This document shows positions 25,928 to 33,229 of a DNA stretch of 64,000 nt, one piece after another. The position numbers were made by a program, and so were the translations under genes. The stretch is from Catenulispora sp. EB89. Lineage in GTDB: Bacteria > Actinomycetota > Actinomycetes > Streptomycetales > Catenulisporaceae. Below the pieces are notes generated by a model that saw only the letters and a program-made list of their open reading frames with translations, was not told the DNA's origin and did not search any database. The stretch is taken from contig NZ_JBGCCU010000017.1 in NCBI RefSeq assembly GCF_041261445.1, forward strand, positions 186,001-250,000. Direction: 5' to 3'. Within the stretch, counting starts at the first letter, position 1; each line of letters opens with the position of its first letter.

Positions 25928-27020
25928 CGGAGCCTCCGTCCAGAAACAGGTCGACGGTGTCCGGGCGGCCGCGCTGCGCGGGCAGCACGTGGAAGCCGAC
26001 GATCCGGTAGGTCTGGTCCAGCGGCGGCTGGAACCAGTGGTCGTTGATGCGCACCCGGACGGTGGCGCCCAGCAGCTGCGGGCCGAACGAGCCGTCGAGC
26101 TGGACGGTCAGCGAGGGCACGACCACCGAGGTGCCGGCCGCGGCCAGGTTCGCCTGCGCCAGGTTCTCCAGCGTCGGCTGGTCGGTGACGTCGTTGTAGT
26201 CGGCGCTGGCGTCGAGCTCCAGGAACCCGGGCACGCTGACGCTGTGCACGCTGGACACCAGCGGCACGTCCTGCCCGGACCCGTCGGACGCCGGGACCGA
26301 GCCGCCGCGGGCCCGGGTCGCGGTGGCGGCGCGGGTGGCGTCGCGCGGGAACGCGTAGGTGAGGATGGTGCCGGGCTTGTCGACGATCAGCGGCGTCGCG
26401 CCGGTCGTGATGGTCGGCGAGCCGAGCCTGAGCAGCCGCACGCGGCTCCCGGAGTCCGGGTCGCGGTAGACGCTGACGCAGTACTCGAAGCCCGGGGTCG
26501 CGCCGGCCAGCTGGGTGATGGCGTCGTCGACCAGGGTCTCGTCGCCGTCGCGCCAGGACGGGCTGATCACCGCGCCGGAGGTCTCGGTCCCGAACGAGAG
26601 CCCGATGTTCCCGTTGGGCGCCGACTGCACGTACTGCCAGAGGTCGCGCACCACCTGGAGCGAGTCGACCGCGGTGTAGCCGAGGTCGGCGCGGATGTAG
26701 CGGTGGGCGGCGTAGGAGTCGAACGTGGCGGCCTGGATCGCGCAGGTGATGACGCCGGTGTCGTCGCACTGGGGCGTCATCGTCCACAGCAGCCCGCCCC
26801 ACCACAGGTCGTTGCCGCGCGCGAGGTACACCGCGGTGCGGCCCTCGATGAGCCGCGCGGCCCGCGCGCCGAGGTCGGTGTTGGGGATCGGGACCGTGCC
26901 GGACAGGGATCCGGGCTTGCCGATGTAGTCGTCGAACTCGACGTCGTCGACCGGGAGGACGTCGATGGTCTGGTCGGTGCTGACATCGGCGAAGATCACC
27001 CGGTAGGTGGAGTCGTTCAT
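25920..27020 (-). CDS. Tail hub/tip protein (siphovirus Gp37-like)
   Basis: About 366 residues from ATG 27020, with AAGGAGG nine nt upstream. The order of beta-rich N-terminus (VIFADVSTDQTIDVLPVDD), a central region with LWWGGLLWTMTP and a C-terminal LLGATVRVRINDHWF resembles the ReqiPepy6 Gp37-like tail proteins found after the distal tail protein in actinophages. It would form the tail tip hub linking tube and fibres. It lies 67 nt after the distal tail gene and overlaps the next small gene. Confidence 0.68.
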   Translation of the reverse strand: MNDSTYRVIFADVSTDQTIDVLPVDDVEFDDYIGKPGSLSGTVPIPNTDLGARAARLIEGRTAVYLARGNDLWWGGLLWTMTPQCDDTGVITCAIQAATFDSYAAHRYIRADLGYTAVDSLQVVRDLWQYVQSAPNGNIGLSFGTETSGAVISPSWRDGDETLVDDAITQLAGATPGFEYCVSVYRDPDSGSRVRLLRLGSPTITTGATPLIVDKPGTILTYAFPRDATRAATATRARGGSVPASDGSGQDVPLVSSVHSVSVPGFLELDASADYNDVTDQPTLENLAQANLAAAGTSVVVPSLTVQLDGSFGPQLLGATVRVRINDHWFQPPLDQTYRIVGFHVLPAQRGRPDTVDLFLDGGSDA

Positions 27021-27087
27021 GCGGCCTCCTTCGAGGGTGTCGATGCGGTGTCGGGGCGTGTCGGGGTAGTGTCGGGGCGCCGGTCGG

Positions 27088-27975
27088 CTACATGTACGCC
27101 GAACGCCACGCGACCTGCGCCGACGCGGGCGGCGCACCGGCCGAGGGACGGAAGGCGAGGGTGGTGGATCCGGGCGGCAGGACGAAGGCCTCCTCCAGCG
27201 TCGCGTTCGGCATCGCCGCGTACCGGCGGTCGGCGGCGCCGTTGAGCAGCACCTGGCCGCTGCCGGTGTCCACGGTCAGCACGTCGGTGGCGGCGAGGAC
27301 CAGGTCGTAGCCGATCATCTGGCCGGTGTCGACGTTCGCCAGCTGCGGATCGGTGCACGGTCCGGTGAAGGTGACGACCGGGTGCGTGGCGGCGTTGCCG
27401 ACGTTCGTGACCTGCAGGTTGCCGCTGGACCCGGCCGTGCCCCAGGACAGCGGCCAGGTCAGCGGCCACACGATGCCGGTCTCCGGCTGCGGGACGTTGG
27501 TCGCCAGGGTCTGGAGCGTGAGGGTGTAGCGGCGCGGGTCGGTCGCGATGAACTGCAGGCTCGCCTTGGTCACGCCGTAGAGCACGTACTGGCGGTCGGT
27601 CGGGATCGCCCGCTGGTTGATCCGGACCGCGCTGATCAGCGTCTCGCCGTGGAGCTGCACGGTGAGCCACCGCTCGTCCAGGTCGATGCCGGTCGCGCCG
27701 CGCAGCGCGGTGAGCGCGGAGGTGTCGGTACGGGCCGCCGGCGCGAGCCACACGGTGGCGGTGATGACGCGCGGCTGCGCGTAGCGGGGGCCGGGCCAGG
27801 AGCCGTGGTCCCCGGAGCGCGGCGAGTCGGCGGTGTCGAAGCCGGGGAGGTCCTCCCAGCCGGTGATGCCGGTCTCGGCGATGACATAGGAGGTGCCCGA
27901 GCCGAAGACGAGGCCGTTGTAGCCGATCTGCCCGTCAGCGTTCAGGGCGGGCGGATCTGTGAGCATGACGGACAT
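27088..27975 (-). CDS. Distal tail protein (Dit-like)
   Basis: A 295-residue siphovirus-type tail component. Features include an N-terminal strand set (IGYNGLVFGSGTSYVIAET) and a PxRxxxGxxxxW-type motif (PRSGDHGSWPGPRYAQPR), followed by a C-terminal galectin-like half with VTNVGNAATHPVVTFTGP, typical of actinophage Dit proteins. It begins with a good GGGAG site and follows the tape measure gene, the expected order tape measure, Dit, hub. The alternative start four codons in is possible. Confidence 0.78.
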   Translation of the reverse strand: MSVMLTDPPALNADGQIGYNGLVFGSGTSYVIAETGITGWEDLPGFDTADSPRSGDHGSWPGPRYAQPRVITATVWLAPAARTDTSALTALRGATGIDLDERWLTVQLHGETLISAVRINQRAIPTDRQYVLYGVTKASLQFIATDPRRYTLTLQTLATNVPQPETGIVWPLTWPLSWGTAGSSGNLQVTNVGNAATHPVVTFTGPCTDPQLANVDTGQMIGYDLVLAATDVLTVDTGSGQVLLNGAADRRYAAMPNATLEEAFVLPPGSTTLAFRPSAGAPPASAQVAWRSAYM

Positions 27976-28097
27976 GCGGATCTCCCTGGAGATGTGTCAG
28001 GAATCTGAGATGGGCCGTGCCCGGCCTGGAGGGCAGGGAGGCCGGGCACGGCGGCGGGTGCGGGGGCACCCGGACCGGCGCCGCTGCGCGCGGGGGC

Positions 28098-28218
28098 GGG
28101 GCGCCGGCGATTTTTTGGGACGGGGCGAGGCGGGGCGGGGCGAGGCAGGGCGGGGCTGGCGGGCACCAACGATGGGCCTCTGTATCAGCCCCCTGTATCA
28201 GCCCTCTGCTTCAGCCCT
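28098..28218. repeat. G-rich tract and 13-bp tandem repeats between tail genes
   Basis: Two structures share this non-coding gap. First, at 28117-28158 the plus strand has a series of GGG/GGGG runs with short spacers, preceded by six Ts, a pattern able to form a G-quadruplex. Second, 28180-28218 holds three 13-bp units of the form CTGTATCAGCCCY, the last ending on the tape measure stop codon. Either may slow or stop transcription between the tape measure and distal tail genes. Confidence 0.7.
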
Positions 28219-29336
28219 CAGCCGCGCGCCTTGGCCAGGAACATCAGCTCCTCGGCGGTGCGCCGCGCCGAACCGCTGTTGGACTCGTAGTAGTTCGTGA
28301 CGGTGAACCCGCCGCCCCCGGCGCCCGCCGCCCCGAGCACCGGCCCGCGCTGCCCGCCGAGCATCGCGGACAGCTTTGACAGCGGGAGCACCGCCTCGGA
28401 CTGCCCGCCCTCGCCGATCAGGGCCAGCGTCCCGCCCGGACGCGGCAGCACGATGCCGCCGTCGGCCAGCGTCGGGATGTGCGGGATGTGGACCCCGAAG
28501 GACTTCCCGCCGATGCCGGGGATCCAGGACGGGATCGAGATGTGGACCGAGTTCAGCCCGTCGATGGCCATGTTGACGAGCCCGATGATGGCGTTGATCG
28601 GATCCCGGACCGCGGCCAGCACGCCCTCGAACGCCGCCTTGGCGATCCCGGCCAGCCCGTTCCACACCGAGCGCAGCGTGCCGGCCACGTCGTTGATCAC
28701 GCTGCTGATCATGTTCTTGATGTCGGTCCAGGCCTTGCCCGTCTTGCCGGTGAGCAGGTCCATCGCGACGTTGAAGATCCCGGAGATGATGTCCCAGGTG
28801 ACCTTGATCTCGCCCTTGACGTAGTTCATCGGGATCATGATCAGGTTCTTCACGATCTCGAACCCGGACTTCACCTCGGTCACGATGTTGCCGATGACCG
28901 ACTTGAACAGGCCCCAGACATAGGGCCAGACGAGGTCGAACACGCCCTTGACGAACTTGGAGACGGTACTGATCGTGTCTCCGATGATCTTGAACGCGAT
29001 CTGGATCGCGGCCTGCACCGCCTTGGAGTTCATGATCATGTCGGTGAACTTCTGGATGAGCGGCGAGAGCAGCGTCAGCAGCAGGCCGAACGCGTTGGCC
29101 TTCATCGCCCCGTTCAGGCCCTTCATGCCCTCCTCGGACAGCCCGAGGCCGGCCTTGAGCTTGGTGAACAGGCCGCCGCCGGTGGCCGCCGTCTCACCGG
29201 ACTTCTTCACCTCCCGCTCGGCGGCCGCCGTGCCGGTGGCGAGTTCTCGGGCCGAGCGGGCGGCCTCGGACGTCCTGGTGCTGAAGGTTCCGAGTCTCGC
29301 GATCGCCGTGTTGAGACTCGCGTTCAACGTAGCCAT
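28218..29336 (-). CDS. Tail tape measure protein (short)
   Basis: A 372-residue tape-measure-like protein. It has an Ala-rich helical N-terminus, a hydrophobic helical middle (LLLTLLSPLIQKFTDMI, IIGDTISTVSKFVKG) and the widely conserved C-terminal pattern LADGGIV...GGTLALIGEGG...AVLPLSKL. Tape measure proteins set tail length and exit through the tip. Using the common approximation of 1.5 angstrom per residue, the tube would be only some 50-60 nm, short for a siphovirus. Its place between the assembly chaperones and the distal tail gene supports the call. Start ATG with GGAG upstream. Confidence 0.8.
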   Translation of the reverse strand: MATLNASLNTAIARLGTFSTRTSEAARSARELATGTAAAEREVKKSGETAATGGGLFTKLKAGLGLSEEGMKGLNGAMKANAFGLLLTLLSPLIQKFTDMIMNSKAVQAAIQIAFKIIGDTISTVSKFVKGVFDLVWPYVWGLFKSVIGNIVTEVKSGFEIVKNLIMIPMNYVKGEIKVTWDIISGIFNVAMDLLTGKTGKAWTDIKNMISSVINDVAGTLRSVWNGLAGIAKAAFEGVLAAVRDPINAIIGLVNMAIDGLNSVHISIPSWIPGIGGKSFGVHIPHIPTLADGGIVLPRPGGTLALIGEGGQSEAVLPLSKLSAMLGGQRGPVLGAAGAGGGGFTVTNYYESNSGSARRTAEELMFLAKARG

Positions 29337-29383
29337 GGTTCATCTCCACTCCACTTGGTTCGGGGTCTCATCGGCGAGGGCGG

Positions 29384-30010
29384 TCAGCTGCTGCCGAGCT
29401 CTTTGTTCAGCGCTGTGACCTCGTCCTTGAGCGCCTTGATCTCGGCAGCGTTCTTCGACGACCACCGCCCGGCGTCGCTGCGGGCCTGCGTCATGGTCCT
29501 CGGCAGCCGCTCGAGAGTCCGCTGGATACTGGCGACCTTGCCTCGGGTCTCCGTGGCCATGTCACGGACCCGCCGGGTCTCGGATTCCAGACCGCCCGGC
29601 GACCCGTGCACCGAGACATAGAGCTCGTTGACCAGGTCCGTGCCGTGCGGGAAAACGGCCTTGTAGACGTCCTCCGCCTTCTCCGCGACCTTCTTGCCGC
29701 CGGTGATCTTTCCCAGGCCGCCCTTCGTGCCGCCGGTCGCGAGCCGCGACTTGCGGTCGGCGAGCCAGTCGTTGATGTCGAACTTGAAGGCGCTCCCGCC
29801 GATGCTGACAGCCTGGAACTGCGTGTAGACCGCCGAGACCGTGTTGTCCATGCCGACGGCCGTGTTCGACAGGCTGCCGGTCGTCGTCGAGGCACTCTTG
29901 GCGGAGGCGAGCACCCTGCTCCACGCGGCGCCGTCACGTCTTATGGCGCCCCACAACATGTTGAGATCATTGACGATCGCCGTGTAACCGTCACCGCCGT
30001 CGTCAGCCAT
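29384..30010 (-). CDS. Tail-cluster protein of unknown function, helical
   Basis: A 208-residue protein with a strong AAGGAGG site. The N-terminal half is helical (IVNDLNMLWGAIRRDG, WSRVLASAKSAS). The C-terminal 70 residues form a likely coiled coil (VRDMATETRGKVASIQRTLERL, AEIKALKDEVTALNKEL are its parts). It is encoded between the G/T chaperones and the tape measure gene. It could be a second tape-measure piece or an assembly factor. I do not recognise a family. Confidence 0.6.
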   Translation of the reverse strand: MADDGGDGYTAIVNDLNMLWGAIRRDGAAWSRVLASAKSASTTTGSLSNTAVGMDNTVSAVYTQFQAVSIGGSAFKFDINDWLADRKSRLATGGTKGGLGKITGGKKVAEKAEDVYKAVFPHGTDLVNELYVSVHGSPGGLESETRRVRDMATETRGKVASIQRTLERLPRTMTQARSDAGRWSSKNAAEIKALKDEVTALNKELGSS

Positions 30011-30076
30011 GGCGACACCTCCTTGAGGAACGAACGCGGATGTCTGTGAGTCGCGAAGAGTCCGGCCGCGGCGAAC

Positions 30077-30490
30077 TCATGCGAAGAACCTGGCGATCTC
30101 CGGCAGCGACGGTGCCCTCGCCGATTCCACGGCCTCGCCGGCGGCTTCGGGCGCGGCTTCCGCCTCCCCCGGTCGCGGAACCGGCTCCGGCGCCTCCGGC
30201 ATGGGGCTGTCCTCGTCCCGGTTCACCGCCGAGAACATCCAGTTGCCGATGGCCAGGTGGTCGACCGCGGCGGCGAGCAGGTACTCCGCGACGCTCCACT
30301 CGGCGCCCTCGCCGTGCAGTTCGCGGGCCAGGGCGCTGTCGGTGGGGAGGTGGCGGATCAGGATGGACAGGCGGCGGGAGGACAGGTCGCCGCGGTACCA
30401 GTCGAGCAGGTCGACCCGGTAGTGCCGGAGCAGGTCGGCTTCTAGCGCCTCGGCGTGGTCCTCGACCAGGACGCCGAGGCTCAGCCTTCC
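30077..30490 (-). CDS. Tail assembly chaperone T part, made by -1 frameshift
   Basis: An open frame of 137 codons with no usable start of its own. Read in the -1 frame from the end of the G gene it begins GRLSLGVLVEDHAEAL, continues with LLRHYRVDLLDWYRGDLSSR and WSVAEYLLAAAVDHLAI, then an acidic Pro/Ala tail ending EIARFFA. This matches the T segment that lambda-like and actinophage tails attach to the G chaperone by programmed frameshifting; the G-T fusion recruits the tape measure and tube protein during assembly. The YRVDLLD-YRG pattern is typical of actinophage T proteins. Missing from a simple ATG-based gene search. Confidence 0.8.
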   Translation of the reverse strand, partial: GRLSLGVLVEDHAEALEADLLRHYRVDLLDWYRGDLSSRRLSILIRHLPTDSALARELHGEGAEWSVAEYLLAAAVDHLAIGNWMFSAVNRDEDSPMPEAPEPVPRPGEAEAAPEAAGEAVESARAPSLPEIARFFA

Positions 30491-30774
30491 CCCAGGGACA
30501 GGCCCGTCTGCTCGCCGTAGGCGGTGAGGATCGCCGCGATGTCCTGGACGGTCAGGTCGTGGCGGGCGAAGCGCTCGTACTGGACGTCACCGAGCAGCAG
30601 GCGCAGCATCGCGTCGATGTCGTTGTCGTCGGTGGCGGCCATGGCGCGGGCGGTTGCCCGGGGCAGCTCGCGCGGCAGGGTGAAGGTCTCGGTGTCGAGG
30701 GTGAAGGGCCAGGTGTGGCCGCCGGCGGCCTCGAGGCGCTGGGCGCGCGCCGCGTTGACATCGAACGTTGTCAT
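30481..30774 (-). CDS. Tail assembly chaperone G
   Basis: A 97-residue protein (MTTFDVNAARAQRLEAAGG start, AGGA-type site upstream). The segment GHTWPFTLDTETFTLPREL and the helix AMLRLLLGDVQYERFARHDLT mark a G-type tail assembly chaperone. It is encoded after the major tail protein and before the tape measure region. Its last codons, CTG GGG GAA GGC TGA, contain the slippery run used to enter the T frame. Most product should be G alone, with a few percent G-T fusion by analogy with lambda. Confidence 0.8.
   Translation of the reverse strand: MTTFDVNAARAQRLEAAGGHTWPFTLDTETFTLPRELPRATARAMAATDDNDIDAMLRLLLGDVQYERFARHDLTVQDIAAILTAYGEQTGLSLGEG
30487..30493 (-). other. Putative -1 ribosomal frameshift site
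   Basis: GGGGGAA with zero-frame phasing G-GGG-GAA, three codons before the G stop. Moving back one base keeps GGG pairing in the P site and opens the T frame of 137 codons to the -1 side, exactly the lambda G/T arrangement. Confidence 0.7.
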
Positions 30775-30850
30775 GGATGTCTCCTTCGGGACGAGCGGGT
30801 GTGGAAGCGGGTGAATATGGGTTCTGAGAAACGGGGCGCGCCGAGCGGAC

Positions 30851-30886
30851 GGCGGCCGCGGCTCCCGTGAAGGAGCCCCGGCCGCC
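30851..30886 (-). terminator. Hairpin between tube and chaperone genes, possible attenuator
   Basis: A 15-bp GC-rich stem with one mismatch (30851-30865 with 30872-30886) and a 6-nt loop CGTGAA. No U-run. Its place just after the major tail protein gene suits partial termination so that the tube protein is made in excess over the chaperones. Confidence 0.55.
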
Positions 30887-30939
30887 GGTCCGGTCGGCGC
30901 GTTCGGTGCTTGGAGCGCGCGGCTGGGTCGCGCGGCCGA

Positions 30940-31548
30940 CTACGACAGCGCCGGGTCGTTCATCAGCCAGGTCGCCAGCGGCGTGGCGTCGTTGACCTCC
31001 ATCGCCTCGAAGGTCACACCGAGCTTGATCGAGCCGTTGTTGACCAGGGACAGGTCGTCGGTGTCGGTGACCGAGCCGCGGTTGACGATGATGCGGTACT
31101 TCACCGCGCCGCCGCCGGAGCCCTGGACGGTGTCGGTGAACTCGATGCCGAGCATGCGCTCGTCCAGGTCCGGGGTGGTCTGCACGGCGTAGGACCACAG
31201 CGGGGCCGGCGGGGTGCCGGTGCCGATGTTGGTCACCGCGTTGGCGGTCGGGTTGCCGCCGAAGAAGAACGGCAGGGTGTCGGTGTTGATCTGGATCATC
31301 GAGAACTTCAGGGTCAGCTCGCGCGCCGAGAACACGTGGCGCACCGCGGACGCGGTCTGCCACGAGTCGATCTTGTCGAGCTTGTCCTTCTTGCTGAACT
31401 TCACCCCGGTGTTGTCGGTGTAGCCCAGGTCGTGCCAGGCCGCGCCCCACGCGGTGGTGGTGTCCGCCGGCGCGGCGGTGCCCAGCGGGGCGACGAAGAC
31501 GTGACCGTGGCCGGCCACGCGGATCTGGCTCGGGTTGGTTCCAGGCAT
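30940..31548 (-). CDS. Major tail (tube) protein
   Basis: A 202-residue siphovirus major tail protein: N-terminus RVAGHGHVFVAPLGTAAP, then DLGYTDNTGVKFSKKDK, LTLKFSMIQINTDTLPFFFGG and a C-terminal SIKLGVTFEAMEV strand. This pattern of 'position/offset' proteins forms the stacked hexameric tube of non-contractile tails. It is followed by a hairpin and the G/T chaperones and preceded by the tail terminator gene, the canonical order. No sheath protein gene is present, so the tail is non-contractile. Confidence 0.82.
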   Translation of the reverse strand: MPGTNPSQIRVAGHGHVFVAPLGTAAPADTTTAWGAAWHDLGYTDNTGVKFSKKDKLDKIDSWQTASAVRHVFSARELTLKFSMIQINTDTLPFFFGGNPTANAVTNIGTGTPPAPLWSYAVQTTPDLDERMLGIEFTDTVQGSGGGAVKYRIIVNRGSVTDTDDLSLVNNGSIKLGVTFEAMEVNDATPLATWLMNDPALS

Positions 31549-31676
31549 GGACCATCTCTCCTTTGACTTGTCTGTTGAGGGTTACCTCACCCGGTCGGTA
31601 CCGGACGGCCCGCCGGTGTCGTGGGCCCGCGTCCGCGGAAAGCGGCGGCGGCGCGCGGGAGGCGCAGTGGCGGCGC

Positions 31677-32087
31677 TCAGGCCATGCGCAGGTTGAGCTG
31701 CGTCATCGAGACGTAGCGGTTGGCACCGTTGTGCAGGTAGTCCGGCAGCCAGCGCGGACCGTCGCACTCGGTCACCATCACGACGGTCGCGCCGCCGTCG
31801 ACGAAGCCGTCGATCGCCAGCAGCCGCGCCCGGGCGGCCATGGCCACGGTCATCGCGATGAGCTTGGTCGACCCGTAGCACTCCAGCTGGATGATCGGGA
31901 CGTCCTCGTAGGTCGTGTCGATCCAGGCGCCGCCCATCCGGGAGACGAGCACCACCGCCTGGGTGCCGTCGAATCCGCTCGGCGGGACGCGGTCGACGGT
32001 GGTCCACGGCGCCGACGCCGTGTTCTTGAGCCAGTCGATGACGACGAGTTCGACGTCGGGCAGGCTGCTCGGAGGTGAGGTGGTCAT
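31677..32087 (-). CDS. Tail terminator / tail completion protein
   Basis: About 136 residues from ATG 32087 with AAAGGAG eight nt upstream; longer in-frame readings extend into the WhiB region. The sequence (LPDVELVVIDWLKN at the start, then VPIIQLECYGSTK and GPRWLPDYLHNGANRYV) resembles small actinophage proteins encoded directly before the tube gene that cap the tail. In a complete phage this protein also joins tail to head. Here no connector, portal or capsid genes lie upstream, so it may cap a headless tube. Confidence 0.7.
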   Translation of the reverse strand: MTTSPPSSLPDVELVVIDWLKNTASAPWTTVDRVPPSGFDGTQAVVLVSRMGGAWIDTTYEDVPIIQLECYGSTKLIAMTVAMAARARLLAIDGFVDGGATVVMVTECDGPRWLPDYLHNGANRYVSMTQLNLRMA

Positions 32088-32182
32088 CCGGATCACTCCT
32101 TTCGTTGCAGGTCTTGGGCACGAGGCCGCGGCACGAGAGCGCGGCACGAAGCCGGGGCAGGGGATTTCGGGAACCGCGACGG

Positions 32183-32698
32183 TCAGGCGACGACGGCGCG
32201 GCGAAGCAGCGCCAGCCGCTCCATCTCGCCCATCCCGCCCCAGACCCCGTGGGCCTCGGGCAGGGACAAGGCGTGCTCGGCGCACCGGGCACGGACCGGG
32301 CAGTCAGCGCAGAAGGCCATCGCCTCGGCCTCCCGGCGGCGGCGCTCGGCGATCCGCTCGCGGCGGCCGTCGGTGCTGAGGACATCCGGGCCGAAGAACA
32401 GCGTCGGATCAGCCCCCTGACAAGCGGCCTGCACGATCCAGGGCAGGGTCGAGACCGCGGGCCAAGCGTCGCCGCCGTCGCCCGGATCACCAGGGTCTCC
32501 AGGTTCAGCGGCAACGGTTTCAGAAGGTTCGGGCGGTGGCTGGACCGTCACCGCCGCCGCCGGCTCGGGCGGCCGGCGGCGGCGTGCGGTCCGGACCCCG
32601 ACCAGCGCCTGCTCCAACGCGCGCCGACGCGCCGCCTGGGCTTCGGGTCCGTCATCGATCGGTGACTGATTTGCGACGTCCACATCGGCAACTTCCAT
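32183..32698 (-). CDS. WhiB-family transcription factor
   Basis: About 171 residues. The C-terminal half has the four-cysteine [4Fe-4S] pattern (Cys in QAACQGADP, the CADC pair in AFCADCPV, and RCAEH), then HGVWGGMGEMER, the G-W-G-G turn that contacts sigma factor, followed by a basic tail. The N-terminal 90 residues are a variable Pro/Glu/Arg-rich extension, unusual in length. The ATG at 32698 is chosen because the longer reading has no WhiB character. It is the first gene in front of the tail cluster on the same strand, so it likely controls tail production or is read with it. Confidence 0.82.
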   Translation of the reverse strand: MEVADVDVANQSPIDDGPEAQAARRRALEQALVGVRTARRRRPPEPAAAVTVQPPPEPSETVAAEPGDPGDPGDGGDAWPAVSTLPWIVQAACQGADPTLFFGPDVLSTDGRRERIAERRRREAEAMAFCADCPVRARCAEHALSLPEAHGVWGGMGEMERLALLRRAVVA

Positions 32699-33229
32699 CA
32701 GCGCGAGAACGTCATACGAGTCGAGAACAAGCAGCCACCCCTTCGCGGGAATTCGGGGAATCAGATGACGACCACACAGGGCCGGGCTCCCGACGCCGCG
32801 CGGCGCGTGGCCGGCGGGGCGTGGGAAGACGAAAGCCCGGCGACCGCACCTGGGAACAGGTCGACGATCGTCGGGCTCGAGGGTCTCGTTGCTCCGGGGC
32901 CCTGCGGCCACACCGAGAACAACTTATCGTCAGGAATGTTGCATCCTCCGACCACGGCGGCGCAAGCGTTTAGTTATCCACAGGGTCCGACCTGCGATCG
33001 GCCCGGATCAGGGGTCGATGACGGCGGCGCCGAGGCGCACGGCCGGATGCGGCCAGCCAAGGCCTGAACGGTGGCCCTCGAAGCCCGCCTCGGCATATGC
33101 TTCAAATCAATTCGAACTGATGTTTGATTTGGCTGACCCGAGGGCACGCCAGAGCAGGCGTGGCCATCGCCACGCGGGCCGCCGGCAGGTTCGGTGGCGC
33201 GCGGACCCACAGGTCCGGGACCATGAAGA
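32699..33229. other. Divergent control region of the tail cluster
   Basis: About 530 nt between WhiB (minus) and a zinc-ribbon/HTH regulator (plus). It contains a 10-bp imperfect hairpin (32834-32843 with 32868-32877), an AT-richer patch near 32920-33000 with the perfect DnaA-box consensus TTATCCACA at 32974-32982, and the inverted repeat CAAATCA/TGATTTG (33103-33109 with 33125-33131) about 100 nt before the plus-strand gene. It probably holds both promoters. No small gene seen. Confidence 0.6.

Noticed and set aside
30003-30299. Possible 98-codon minus-strand gene between chaperones and the helical tail protein
   Set aside because: It lies in a different frame of the T segment and reads as Arg/Gly-rich low complexity. 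The -1 frameshift frame explains the region better.
21100-32698. Complete prophage
   Set aside because: Tail, lysis and fibre genes only. No integrase, terminase, portal, capsid, or att-like direct repeats were seen in the window.
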